Source: Dysidea avara
Lineage: Eukaryota > Porifera > Demospongiae > Dictyoceratida > Dysideidae
Direction of reading: 5' to 3'
Assembly (NCBI RefSeq): GCF_963678975.1
Contig: NC_089278.1
Location: 12,753,959-12,817,958 of the forward strand
DNA length: 64,000 nucleotides
The notes beneath the pieces were generated by a model. That model saw only the letters and a program-made list of their open reading frames with translations. It was not told the DNA's origin and did no database searches. Positions 44,814 to 56,864 of the stretch are shown in pieces; within the stretch, counting starts at the first letter, position 1; each line of letters starts with the position of its first letter. A program made the translations under genes and the position numbers.

Positions 44814-47035
44814 GCAAAGCAAGCAAAGCAAAGCCTCCGGCAGCTATGCGAAACATAGCTATTGCCGCCCAGTGAACCAGCACTGGGATGCCTGTGCACC
44901 ACTCAGGCACTTGAGCCTTGTGCAGGCAAATCCTCCTGGGGCAGGGCTAGTAACCCGCAGGAGGACTGTCCAGGTCTCTTGGAGAGAGGTCGCGGAACCT
45001 AAAGTTCCACAACGACCCCAACACCACTAAGCGAGACAAGGACAGTTGGGCATTTGCTTCCCCAGTTAATACCAGGTACCCATTGATGTTACAGCTGGGT
45101 GGGCTGCTTCCCCAGTTGACACCAGGCCACCAGGTCCCCATTTAAACAGCTGGGTAGACTGGAGCAATGTGAGTAAAGTTTCTTGCTCAAGGAAACAACA
45201 ACAACACCAAAGTGGCTCAACCGGGAATCGAACCTGGGACCTTTCGATTACCAGGCTGATGCCCTAACCACTTGGCTATGCTGCCTCACACACACACACA
45301 CACACAGACACACACAGACACACAGACACACACACAATTCACAACATACACTCACACATACACACTGGCACATACATGTTCACACATACACACTGGCACA
45401 TACATGTTCACATTAGGCCTAGTTCACATACATTCTAACAACAGGGATTACTATATATTCTTGTTGCATATATACTTACACTACAAAAGCAAAGTTCTCC
45501 ATTTTGACTTTTGAAAAATTCTTCATAATCATATTGCTTGCCATCAATGAAACATGAATAACGCTTAGTCGTTTCTCTCATCATAGAAAAGTTTCGCTTT
45601 AGCTCCTCAGACTACAGAAGAAGTATAAACCAATAACCACAGTATCCAGTCAATACAATCTCTATGACTTAAAGAGTAAACCGTAAAACCTTTCTACAAT
45701 AGATATGTTTTGGTAAATCATTGGGCTGGCTTTTTGCAGAGGTAAAAACGACATATTTGACTCAAATTTTATAAAAAGTCTAAAAGGTTGTATATACATA
45801 CACTTACCTCATTCTTGAGTTGGTAATTGACAGTCATCAATTCATTAAGTGAATTATTCAATGCTTGATAAGAAGCAGTATACTGACACTCTACAGTATA
45901 ATATGCACTGGTCAAATGACCCATATCTTGTATACATACCTGTATAAGCGTTGTGACAAAATCTTTGAATACCCTTTTCTCTAAATGAAATCACCAAGTC
46001 TTGTAAGAATCCCTGCAAATATACACAGAAATGATATAATCAAGTATTACAAGGTACACAACAGTTAATACCAAATTGCTATACATGTGTTTACTTAATT
46101 TATACCTTGAAAAACTTGGTGTGCTGAACGTCACTGCCAATATTAAGTTTCACACCATATGGTAGACAGTAGTCAGGCTGTGCAATAATTTGTTCACCAA
46201 CTTTCTCACAGTCAACATGTACAGTAACAAGTCTACCATTAAATGATACTATGATATTATGCCAAACTGATAAGTCACTGAAGGTATAGTTAAATGATAC
46301 GGCAATAGTTACTCCTTGATGAATAAAGCTAATTTTGATAATTTCATTATTTGAGTCAACTTCAAGTGAAAACGCTACCACTTCATTTCTTGTGTGTATG
46401 AATAATATTGGACCATCTGCCATACCATCAAACTTTACACTAGCATGGAACAAAATCTCTTTTCTTTGACACGTATACTGGTGTAGTTTCTCCAGAAATA
46501 TGAGACTGGTGTTGTCAACGTTGATACCATGGGTACCATCTAGTTCAATGGCTGGAGATTTTTTGCTGCCTGTTCCATCAGTCAAATCAACATTGTCAAG
46601 GTACTCAGTCTCTTGTAGAAGACTCTTAAGGAGGTTAATTTCGTGAGGATGAACTTTACACTTCTGAGCTGCACCTAAAATTGTACGTTACAGCATGAAA
46701 CTATACAGCTAGCTAATTATGTGTTATTCACTTATTAACATGACACACAGAGGCTGTCATCTGCATACATGGCAGTGCCATTTGGTGTTTCCAGCCATCA
46801 CACCACAAACTTGACATAAACTGGTGGAACTTCTTAATATAAGGAGAAGGCTGTTACAGTAATCAGTCTAGAGACTATAACTTTATCTATACCTAATGGC
46901 TGTATCTATATTATGGCTGGTGTTGCAACCAATTTAATTTGTAAACCTATTCATAGCCCCGTACTCAGCTATACAACATTCTAACTCACTTATAACAATA
47001 AGAGTCAGCAAAGTTAGAAGATAATACAATTTCAT
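42518..47035 (-). CDS. NELL: NELL-type secreted protein, gene B, lacking the C-terminal VWC block
   Basis: Minus-strand exons: 47035-46990 (signal peptide KLYYLLTLLTLIVI), 46674-46106 (LamG/TSPN), 46012-45940, 45890-45808, 45611-45480, 44626-44554, 44497-44403, 44320-44182, 44128-44018, 43698-43546, 43352-43233, 43172-43077, 42995-42876, 42786-42710, and a doubtful terminal exon 42598-42518. This gives ~655 aa. Ten exons (3-5, 7-13) have exactly the lengths seen in gene A, with the same phases. The domain order matches A through the fifth EGF. Then exon 14 encodes an unrelated acidic stretch ending HSCKNCK, resembling only the cysteine pattern of a VWC exon, and the frame soon stops. The sixth EGF and C-terminal VWC repeats are missing. 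It is convergent with gene A. The body to 42710 is secure; the last exon has a poor polypyrimidine tract. Confidence 0.88.
44723..44812 (+). repeat. (CA)n microsatellite at the tail of SINE copy B
   Basis: About 45 CA units, preceded by CGCACGCGCG, adjoining the AAGCAAAGC end of the SINE. It lies in the intron between NELL-B exons 5 and 6. Confidence 0.95.
44813..45287 (-). repeat. tRNA-derived SINE, copy B (in NELL-B intron)
   Basis: Nearly full-length and the best preserved copy. On the minus strand the head carries box A (TAGCCAAGTGGTTAGGG, 45278-45262) and box B (GGTTCGATTCC, 45234-45224), then the shared body, ending AAGCAAAGC beside (CA)n. Another CA/CAGA tract (45288-45340) adjoins the head. 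It has the same orientation as the host gene. Confidence 0.8.
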
Positions 47036-47118
47036 TCTGTCAGCTCTGGCTACAGCTTCAGTCAATCTTCAACAATTTCAACTACATATATTATAAGCTG
47101 ACCGTAAAGTAGTGTCAC

Positions 47119-47125
47119 TTATATA
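47119..47125 (-). promoter_or_regulatory. TATA box of NELL-B
   Basis: TATATAA on the minus strand, ~84 bp upstream of the ATG at 47035, a spacing close to that in gene A (91 bp). No TGACGTCA was seen nearby, so the CRE of gene A is not shared. Confidence 0.5.
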
Positions 47126-47129
47126 GCTA

Positions 47130-50100
47130 CCAACACACCAGGATATGGCTTTACATTATATCATAAGGAAAAGGATATCTATGTCAGTTCATGTAGACAA
47201 AACAACAGATGATGCAACTATACCACAAAATGCATGCTGCATCATGACCACCCACATGCTAAGCTATGCCTGTAGTCTTGAAAACGTCATGGAGCTACCG
47301 GACTGCGAGACTATGGCCAATGAAATTCTATGTAGTGTAGCCCTACATGTTGTAAGAGACTGTGGTGATGAGCCATATGCCTTATACTAAGTACTGAGTG
47401 TGCTGTGCAGTGTTTAACTAAATGTAATTCATTAATCTGTGGAGTATCCTATGCCATATATGGAATGATTATGATGTTAGCATATGACAGCTAGCTTTTA
47501 TGCGATTACCTAATTAGGTATGGCTGCCATAATGCATAGATTCACTCAGTTTTAGTGATGAGTACAGTGAAATTTAAACTTGGACAATATACTATAATCT
47601 TTGCTACACTGATATAAACAAAACATATTTTAGCTATTATATGTCATCACGTTGGCATGGAGTTTGTAAATTGTATAGGAAATGATTTTGTATTTCAGTT
47701 CCTCTTAATCATCATAGTGATGATAGCAAACTCATCAGGAAAACAAATCACTCAATTTTAGTTCCTGTTGTAGAAATGGTAACATTTAAATAGAAGCCAC
47801 ATGCACTCTACAATGATTGCACCATTCTTATCTGCCAACAGTCACACTATAATACTGTAACAGCATCGTGGGGTAAGCCTGATCATGAGTAGTTATAGAG
47901 ATAATTCAACCACGTGTAATTGTATAATTATGTTTGTTTTAAAAATATTATTTCTACAAACATGTAATGAAAGAATTGATGATGGTAGCTATTAATGATC
48001 ATCCATGTGCAGTGTTGTTTTTTCTATGAAAATAATGAAATAATTGATGTTAATCTGGCAATATCACCTTAAGTGCACATCCAGCTTCAGTTAGCATTCG
48101 CAGCACATTAATCATTTATCATGATAGGACCAGTGAAACAGGTTTTTATGACATGCAATGTTTGATAGGACTGGTTATTGAACTATAATTATAATACTTT
48201 TGTGAGTTCATCATGCATATAAATAATTGTGTGGTCATAAATTACATGTTAACAAGATTTTAAACAAATTGATTGTGTGATGTTTGATGTAGGATCAGTT
48301 GTCTCAGGTTTCCACAACATAATTTTATCATGTAATGTTTGATAGGACCAGTTAGCCTCATATTTATTTGTAGCTACTGTAGACCAAATATGAATTATTT
48401 ATTGTACTCTCACTAGTGAGGGGCATGCCCCAATAAATTTTTGAATTTTGGTGAGGAATTTTGTTGCTTGGAAAATTTTCACCACATGATTGCCTCCAGA
48501 TTCTGCGATAGGAACTGCTTGAGCCCATATAAGTCTACACCTTACCTTGTGTATATCACTGAAGAGAGTGCATGCATGGACTATATGAACTTTACACTGC
48601 CCATTCTTTTTGCTAAATGTCTAACCTAGCTGGATACAAATTAGTGAGCTGACCATGTACTGCTAATTATTCTTCTACCTTGTACTAGTAAAGGATTTCA
48701 GGTAAGTTCGAAACACAAATGAACACAATGGGTACACATTCCTATACACTTGTAATCACACAGTGGTTAATTCAGTACATCTAAATGAACCAAAACTTAA
48801 AAGTGAATATATGTTGCCCTTTCAACCCACGCAATTGTAACAATATTTAAGACATATGCAGCTAAGTCAAAACTTTTGTTTCTTAAATATGCATGGTTCC
48901 ACAAAAAGTATCACAGGTCAATATGTTTACCTATATTTTTCTAGACAGGATCTTCAGTCCTTCGATTCTTCAGCGGTATCTTGTCCAGGACATCCATGTC
49001 AACTAGGTCAATCAGTTTCATTACATCAGTGTAGCAAGAAGAAAAACATGATGTATGAAGAAACATCTTCTAGAAATCTGGAACTTTTATGTACGCTATA
49101 CGAACTACTTGTAGAGTGAGTTGTTTTCAGGGCAAAGTTTGCAAGTTTGATTCCCGCCCCAAGTGTCCTCACTTCACATTTCCTTTTATAAAATAACTCT
49201 TTGCAGCATACATGGCTTCATTGCAGAGTTATTATAGCTCCTTGCATGCCCTAGTATCAACTTTTGTAGTATATATTGCTGTGTAATCGGTTATGCCAGT
49301 GCATAGAATGCTCATGGTATTGTAATAGCAATAAAATATATTTCAGATACTAATGTAATTTTGTTATTTCGCTTATTTGTAACACACCATCATGCAACTA
49401 CATAGACATGTACACTACATAGACATGTACACTACATAACTACAAGCTATTTTATTTAACTGTAAACAAAGTACACAGCAGTTGTTTGTCCACATGCAGT
49501 GATAGTATACATCTCTATTTACACTGATGCACAATTATGAGTAGATAGGGTTAGAGTCTCAGATACAACTGGTGTGCTTTTGTTACCAAGGTTATAATTA
49601 TCTTGCTTTTGAAAAAAGCAATAAACCCATACATAGGTAGCGTAAGTGTAACATACCTGTTCTTGTTATCACAATATTCTGTGATCTTGAGATAGTTTCA
49701 GCATGTGTTGTGTTAACAGTGCAACATCACTAGCAGGTGGTAGCTACATAGCTAATCATGGTTTCTTGACTGATCTCAAGGAGTAATGAGGAAGTAACGT
49801 GTATAAGAAAACATGTAGGTACATGACATGACATATCATGGCTGCATTAGGTAAGTTACAAATTGATGTAACGAAAGTAAAGCGATGGTTGCATGTAAAA
49901 GCTATCTCTGCATGTGTTTGTAGAATGACAAGGCATAGGCAGTAACTTGAGCTGTACCATCTGTCTTCTAGGAAGTCCTGAAAGTAGACTTGTAGGGGAT
50001 ACAGTTGGGTCAATAATACAACATATATTCACATGCCATCAAAGATCAGACAAGCTTTATACATGCAATGATGGAGTATATAAATTTATAGTGACTGAGT

Positions 50101-50204
50101 GATGTAGATGAAAGAAGTTTAAACCATAAAGGGTGTCATACAGTACAGTACTGTACTGTATATTAGGGATCATGAAAGTTTGAGCTTTTCTGGCCAAAAA
50201 TATC
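47130..50204. other. Intergenic, nothing recognised except a recurring 13-mer
   Basis: No gene or mobile element was recognised. The phrase GATAGGACCAGT or close variants recurs at about 48123, 48164, 48285 and 48341, twice within TGTTTGATAGGAC. Open frames at 47145-47390 and 48856-49119 have no recognisable content. A tRNA T-arm-like AAGTTTGATTCCCGC occurs near 49150 without the rest of a tRNA. Confidence 0.4.
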
Positions 50205-51010
50205 ACCCTAAAACCAGCCTCGCAATACCTTTCATGGAGTATTGGTTACGTATAACCAAGCCCTCCTAAAAGTGCCTTCAATACGACCTGAAACTTCCAA
50301 CAATTAAAAAAATTAATACTTAGTGGAATATTCTACTACCTACCTGACTGACTGACTGCCTGCCTGCCTGCCAGTCTGACTAACTAATGTCTTCTGTAAG
50401 TCGATAATGGCTAAGGATACAGGCTTGAGTTTTTCACTGTTTTATCCCGACAGTGTCTCATTTATCTTTGCTGACAGCACGAGATGATGATCCGTGGTAG
50501 TGCCATGTGATGACTTTCCTACGTTTGATGGTAATCATCCAAGTTTTCTGTTGTGACTGGATTGATTGCAGAGGTCCTTCTCCTACTGCAATGCTACATA
50601 ACTTAGCTGAAAACAAATATATACTGGCCACTTTGCTATAATTCAGTAATTGATATTTGGGGCGCATGTTCAGACAAAAGCAATAAGCTTGGCACCATTC
50701 CTTCCATTCTAGTGCAATATGTGTGGGTACACCAGTCATAATAATATTACAAAAAAGTAAACAAACAAGCATAAGGAAAATCTAAGAATTTTAAGTTTGA
50801 TTAGGGATCATAGAAAAAAAGTAGTGAAACAAGGGAGGTCGCCTACACCTGAAGATATACTAGACTAGTGGACATTCAATCCCTAGTGTGAGTATAGACT
50901 GAATTAGGAACTGAATGTCCAGATGTAGGCGACCTCCCTTGTTTCACTACTCAGTTATTTTTTCTATGATCCCTAATCGAACTTAAAATTCTTAATCTTT
51001 CTTTACACCA
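50205..51010 (+). repeat. R1 dispersed repeat, copy d, with foldback end
   Basis: Runs from AAACCAGCCTCGCAATACCT through a short CTGACTGACTGACTGCCTGC run, TGACTGGATTGATTGCAGAG and ACACCAGTCATAATAATATT to a foldback (50821-50884 / 50900-50950, GTAGTGAAACAAGGGAGGTC and complement). A ~20-bp deletion shortens one arm. It shows the empty target site of the hAT insertion in copy a. Confidence 0.75.
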
Positions 51011-51275
51011 TTGTGGTAGGCTAGTAGCTGAACTTATCCTAGTAAAGCTTTACATGCATATAGTTCTAAAAGTACTTTTATCAAGGCATGTTTTTTTTCT
51101 TCTTCAAATTAGTTAGTCAACTACTAAATTGGCTAAAAAATGCAAGTCATTGTCTTTTAGTACAATGAAACAATAATTATTAATACAAAAACTAAATTTA
51201 AAAAAAAAACTATGTACAAAGAGACTATAAACCTGAAAATTTAGGACTTTTAAGTCCAACAACTATTACAGGTGT

Positions 51276-52229
51276 ATGTACCACTCTGCGTGGGCAGTTC
51301 AAAGGCACCGCCAGTGCCATAATTTGTATATTGCACTGCTGCAGACTGCAGCGAATGCATTATAACTTATAATGCACTGGTTGCGGTTTTGTAGACCGCA
51401 ACAACTGCATTATAAGTTATAATGCACCGACCGCAGTGCAATATACAGATATTGCAGTGGCTGCGGTTTTGTGCAGCATAACACAAGTGCTGGTGGCCAA
51501 GACCACTACGACACCTCACCTAATAGGTGGAAAGACACTTCACAGATCACTCGAATTCTTTTATAGCCTGACATGTAAAGGTCGATGGTGGGCCATAATG
51601 TCACCAATACGTATAATGTTTACAAGCAGCCAATGGCGATCGAACAAGCCAACGCGGGTGGCCACAACTCTAGTCTACATATATATATATATATAAACGT
51701 ACTTATACACCTTACTAGTCTGGTGCCATCTTAGCCCAGATTAAACTGTAGTCCACTTCGACAATGACTCAATAAAACAAATATATTCTAAATAATACTA
51801 ACCTTTACGTTCGATTGTGGTAACCAGTTTTGTCATGCCACCAGATTCGAGTTTAGCCAGTGTGAATAGTAAGAATTAGACTAGTATCGTTTAGTAGTTA
51901 GGTTTTGTTTACTTAAACTGTCTATTTAGCTGCTTTTTTTTGCTCAAGAGAATCACTATGGCGATTAGTCTGGCACTTAGTCTATATGGCGATTGAGTGA
52001 TCACGCTGGCATGCTAAGCACTACATGATGAGAGTCGAACAGCGAATGCAGGTTAGTAATATAACTCATAGCGTACTAGCTTTCAATATCTCAGGTGGCT
52101 GCAGTACTGCAGGGGAACGTCGTCGCAACGTCCGGCTTGGTTACCCACAATTGATGTTAGAAACCTGGCCTTTATAAGTGTTACAGCTGTCTTGTGAGAC
52201 TCTCCCCACCTATTAGATGAGTGGTACAT
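51276..52229. mobile_element. TIR element T, copy 1 (~0.95 kb)
   Basis: Ends ATGTACCACTC / GAGTGGTACAT. It shares both ends and much subterminal sequence with 53244-54214 (CAGTGCCATAATTTGTATA, TTGTGAGACTCTCCCCACCT). Inside is a palindrome at 51356-51425 (GCATTATAACTTATAATGCA twice around GCGGTTTTGTAGACCGC). Non-coding; the target duplication is unclear. Confidence 0.7.
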
Positions 52230-52249
52230 AACAGTTACACAATGTGCAC

Positions 52250-52322
52250 TCGTGCTCTGCCTGTATTAACGCACTTGCCTTCGGGCCTGATGGCCCTTAG
52301 GCTTGTGCGTTTATATCAGGCA
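52250..52322. repeat. Palindrome with GC-rich tip just outside element T copy 1
   Basis: GTGCTCTGCCTGTATTAACG pairs with the inverted CGTTTATATCAGGCAGAGCAC around CCTTCGGGCCTGATGGCCC. A collapsed version without the loop follows element T copy 2 (near 54230-54265), so it is part of the same repeat unit. Confidence 0.6.
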
Positions 52323-53243
52323 GAGCACTCGTGGCCGTTGTATAACTATATAATATATACTACTTCAAGTAAAAGTTTAAGAAAAATTCACCATACATTT
52401 TAGTAGACTATAACAAAAACTAACTAAAAGAGATCACCAAGACTAGAAAACACTATAGATTATATATCCATCATGGCTGCGCAGCTAGTAATAATTATAA
52501 ATATCTTTACGTCAACACCAAGGATTCTTACATAAAAGCTAAACTCTAGACAGGCTGATAACATTCTTGTAGAAGTATTACAATCTAGCTCTTACCAAGA
52601 TTTGTGTTACTTGCAGGTATGGCATGCTAACAAGTGCAGTAGAAAGACTTTATACAATGTATATCCACAACACTTGAGCTATAAGTGTGAAAGTGGCGCA
52701 CCACTCAAGCAATGCCTCAATAGATGAAACTTTACAAATGAAGGAAAGTAGGAGGAAAAAGGAATCCTTGCATGATAATTACTGGGTATACTCTTTGCTG
52801 AGAAAGACAGAATGATCTCAAGCTTAGTGGAGAGGAAAAAAATCATGCTTGATGAGCTCTGTATAATTATGATTCCAGGGATTGATTGATTCTTGTGTGG
52901 TTGTATGCAGTGAAGTGTGTATATGCACATGTCACTGACTAGCCTGAGAACAATCCGTATGCATTCAGCCTCACCCCGATTGCCTCTTTACCCTCAGCAA
53001 CCAAATATTAATAATCAAAGGTTTAATTGAAAGTGACATTGTGCCATTTATAATGGTAATGGACAAAAAACATACAGGTACACAAGCTCTAATCATAAAA
53101 TTTACCCAACTCATTATTTTCTTTTGACTGTCAACATAGTCCTTACCATCTTTTTGTTGCTGGTGGAAAAGCAGAGGAAACAGCATTGTGCAGTAGGGCT
53201 GTAACAGATATCTGTATTATCTAAGCAAACATGTTCGCAACAA

Positions 53244-54214
53244 ATGTACCACTCTGCGTGAGCAGTTCAAAGGCGCTGCCAGTGCCATAATTTGTATACG
53301 GTACTGTTGCAGACCGCAGCGAGTGCATTATGTAATAGTTATACCATGGATTTTGCTGATATATACACCCAAAGCCTGAGGGCTGCGGGTGTATATGTCA
53401 GCAAAATCCCAAGCAGCCGTGGTATAAGTGATATATATCACTTGGGGCGCACTCACCCAATAGGTGAAAGAACTAACGAGAACTCATCCCATTTGTTTTA
53501 TACAGTAACATCTGAAGATCGATCGTGGTTTTAATAGCGTGGGCTAATAGCCATCAAAACGTTGTCCATACGTTAAAACATCATTAATACATTACTATGC
53601 TTCAACACGCAATGTTAGAAAACTTGCGATTGTGGGATGGAGTTTATATTGGTATCATTTTTGTACTAAGTTAAGCCAACTAACTTTGCTATCGGGACAG
53701 TAAATAAGTTATTATATTAAGTTAAGTACTTAGGACCATAAGTTACTAACCTACTTTTCAATGTAGCAGTAGTAGCTTTGCTGTTCCATGGTCTGTTCAA
53801 AGGCTGATATGCGGTGGGTAGAAATATGCATCCACAATCGCCCAAACAATTATTTTGTGCCTTCATTATCCTTTAGTAACAACCAACTAATCTATTTTAG
53901 CAAATGTACTAAGCTTAGCAACCACTACAAAAACGAGTCCCACAATACAAAGCTCTATGTCGCTCAATATAACGAGTCAAAGCGCATCGATTCTTTGAAC
54001 TGGCTGGGTATCAAAGTCATTGGCAGACAACAAAGGCAGGTTAGTGCTATAGGTATCCCATAGCGTACTAGCTTTCAATATCTCTGGTGGTGAGATACTG
54101 TAGAGAAAACGTCACCACAGCGTTCGGCTCTGTTACTCACAATCAATGTTAGGCCTTTATAAGATGTGCAACTGCCTTGTGAGACTCTCCCCACCTATTA
54201 GGTGAGTGGTACAT
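53244..54214. mobile_element. TIR element T, copy 2 (~0.97 kb)
   Basis: Same ends as copy 1. At the internal site where copy 1 has an AT-rich palindrome, this copy has a different one (53340-53430: TTATACCATGGATTTTGCTG and complement, around GGGCTGCGGG). The interior frame 53788-54063 has no recognisable domain. Confidence 0.7.
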
Positions 54215-54813
54215 AACATTTATACAACGTGCACTCGTGCTCTGCCTGTATAAATGCACTCGTGCCCGTTGCATAACTATATAATATACAATGCTTATAG
54301 CAAGTGATGATGTCGCTATCTGTAGGATACATGTATCCAGAAAGATTTTGTTCAGGATGTCTTGATAGTAAAAGCTAGTATCCATTTCAGCGATACTGTG
54401 CAGACTGATCACATAGATAAAAGGTTATAGTAGTTACACATACAAGTTATCTATTTACCTACTACATGTGGTTGACATTATGTACTTTGACAACAATATT
54501 TTTTTCTGTCAGTTCCAGTTAAATGATGTAATTTAATGCATGTTATTACAGACAGAGCAGTTTGATGGAAAAAGTGACTCTACAGCTTCTGATTGTGACA
54601 ATCAACTTCTATATCATGGGAACTTTTACTTCTATCACTGGTTTTTGCCTCACTTATCAAACTTTCTACTGGCTTGTCAACAATAGATGGAAATTATCTG
54701 ATAGAATCAACTAATAAACTGTCGTCTCAGCTTTATAAAGTGTTTAAGTTAACTATAACTAAAACTAAAAGTACTTTTAGTAAAATAAATATGTTAAAAC
54801 TAAATCTACAAGT

Positions 54814-55100
54814 ACACGAAAAAATTTGGAATTTTCAATTAGAGTAGGGACCATAGCACATCGATAAAAAGTACTGAAACAAGCTGGAGTAGTGCACGAT
54901 ATTAAATCACAGTAAAACAATAAGAAGTGTTATATCCCTACTGTGCTCAAGATACCATAACGGAAACGCACAGTAGGGATATAACACTTCTTATTGTTTT
55001 ACTGTGATTTAATATCGTGCACTACTCCAGCATGTTTCAGTACTTTTTATCGATGTGCTATGGTCCCTACTCTAGTTGAAAATTCCAATTTTTTTCGTGT
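54814..55100. repeat. 132-nt near-perfect inverted repeat (23-nt loop)
   Basis: Arms 54814-54945 and 54969-55100 are reverse complements with only a few mismatches (e.g. CAATTAGAG against CAACTAGAG). The high arm identity implies recent formation or ongoing homogenisation. It forms the terminus of R1 copy e. Confidence 0.9.
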
Positions 55101-55912
55101 GCTTGTTTGTTAACTTTTTTGTAAATAATTTTATTATGACTGGTGAACCCATGCATACCGCATCTGAAATGGCGCCGCGCGCCCCAGCTATATCAATTAT
55201 CATCTGAAAAGTGAAGTATCCATTACACTTGGTTGTCAACCTGTTACACAGCAACATGAATCAAGAACTTTTCCGGAAGCACCTCTACAATCTACGCATA
55301 CCAAAAGAAATGGTGCCACACCCCAATTTTATTAATTATCACCTGAAAAGCGAAGTATCCATTATGCTTTGCTGTCGGCTATGTCAACCCGTTACACAGC
55401 AATACGAATCAAGAACTGTTTGAAAAGCACCTTTGCAATCAAAATAGCCACTATGAAAATACGGACAATTTCCGTTTCGAAGGGAAGCCATCACATGCTC
55501 GCGCCAAATCGAAACCTTTCCCTGTCAGCAAAGATGAATGGGACACAAAGGAGGACACTGGTAAGTCCATGAAGAATGCATTGTACGTACCAAAAGGCAC
55601 CTGTCGGGCCGAAGCGACAGCGAACAAGCGCGTAGCCTTAGCCGTTATCGAGTTACGCTTGTCTTAAGGCATCAGTCAGTCAGTTACTTACTTACTCAGT
55701 CAGTCAGTCAATAGAAAATTCTGTCAAAAAAAAAAAAAATTCTATAGCAACTTGTTGAAAGCGTTTCGGGCCGATCTGAAAGCTTGTTTGGGCCGAGTTT
55801 TACCTCACCAATATTGCCTCATTGTCGTCAGGGAAAATTGAGGCTGGTTTTTGGGTGATTTTATTTTATGGGCCACGCCTACTCCTTTGTGGTCCCTACT
55901 ATACAGTTACTA
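54814..55912 (-). mobile_element. R1 copy e, near-complete, with long hairpin end
   Basis: A reverse-orientation R1. The outer ends carry AGTAGGGACCA (54844) and its complement TGGTCCCTACT (to ~55909), suggesting an element ~1.07 kb long with short TIRs. The interior contains R1 landmarks in reverse (CAGTCAGTCAG run, AATGGGACACAAAGGAGGAC, TATTATGACTGGTGAACCC). At its left end is a near-perfect hairpin. No transposase frame is seen. Confidence 0.7.
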
Positions 55913-56169
55913 TCGTACTGTATGATGACTAAAATACAACAGAATAATTTACCAAAACTAAATCTAAACTTTCCATACATGTGTCAAACAGGAGATTGCA
56001 AAATGCCTCTGCCCTCCTCAACAATCACAATATACATATCAAGACACATGGTAGTGTGCCGTGTGGCCCAAGAAGCCGGCGCGCAACGCCTGTGAGTATA
56101 TTGACTGGAAGAAAGAAAACGCGATTTTCGCACCTCCGTAGCTCTGTGTTGCCTTATCGAAACAAGACA

Positions 56170-56860
56170 ATTTTTGCTGTGGACACGCCCGCCAACTTCA
56201 GTACTCCACATACCAAATTTGAGTGAAATCGCTTCAACCCTTCCCGAGATATGCGACTTCAAAAATTGGCTTAGTTTCTTAGTTTTTTTCTAAGACTTTT
56301 TTGTACTCATCTTTTCGTAGCCTTACAAAATCTGCCATAAAACGCGAACTCTATATCCGATTGCCTTGAAATTTGGCACACAGAAGGGGGGGTATAAAGG
56401 CACATCTTAGTACCAAGTTTGGCTGGAATACGATAAACAGGCAAAGAGTTATTAACGATTATTCACGAAAAATAACACCAATATGTTGTCACGCCTACAG
56501 GGTAAACCACTAATGGGAAGAAGCTGAAAATCGGTGGGTGAATAGGTTAACTATTGAACCTCAAACCTTTTGTGGTTTGAAAGAAATCGAGTTAAAAACC
56601 ACGAAGATACAACGAAAAACCAACAGTGTGTAACAATTATGCAATCGAGATTAGCTAATAAAAGACAACTACTTGCCACGCCTACCAGATAAACCGCTTG
56701 GAGTAATGCTTTGAAAATCGTTGAGTAATCATCTTAGAAAGGCTCTTCAATGGTGTAGAAGAATCAGACTTAAAGCCACAGAGTTATAACACGAAATCCA
56801 ACTTGATGTAGCAAGTGCGAGATCGAGATACTCTAATAGAGCAGTCATCCTAATAGAGCA
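56170..56860 (-). repeat. R2 dispersed repeat, reverse copy
   Basis: Inverted relative to 19772-20445. Shared pieces include AACACCAATATGTTGTCACG, CAGGGTAAACCAC, TTAACTATTG and, at the end, GATCGAGATACTCTAATAG. It is followed by the minisatellite. Confidence 0.65.
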
Positions 56861-56864
56861 GTTA

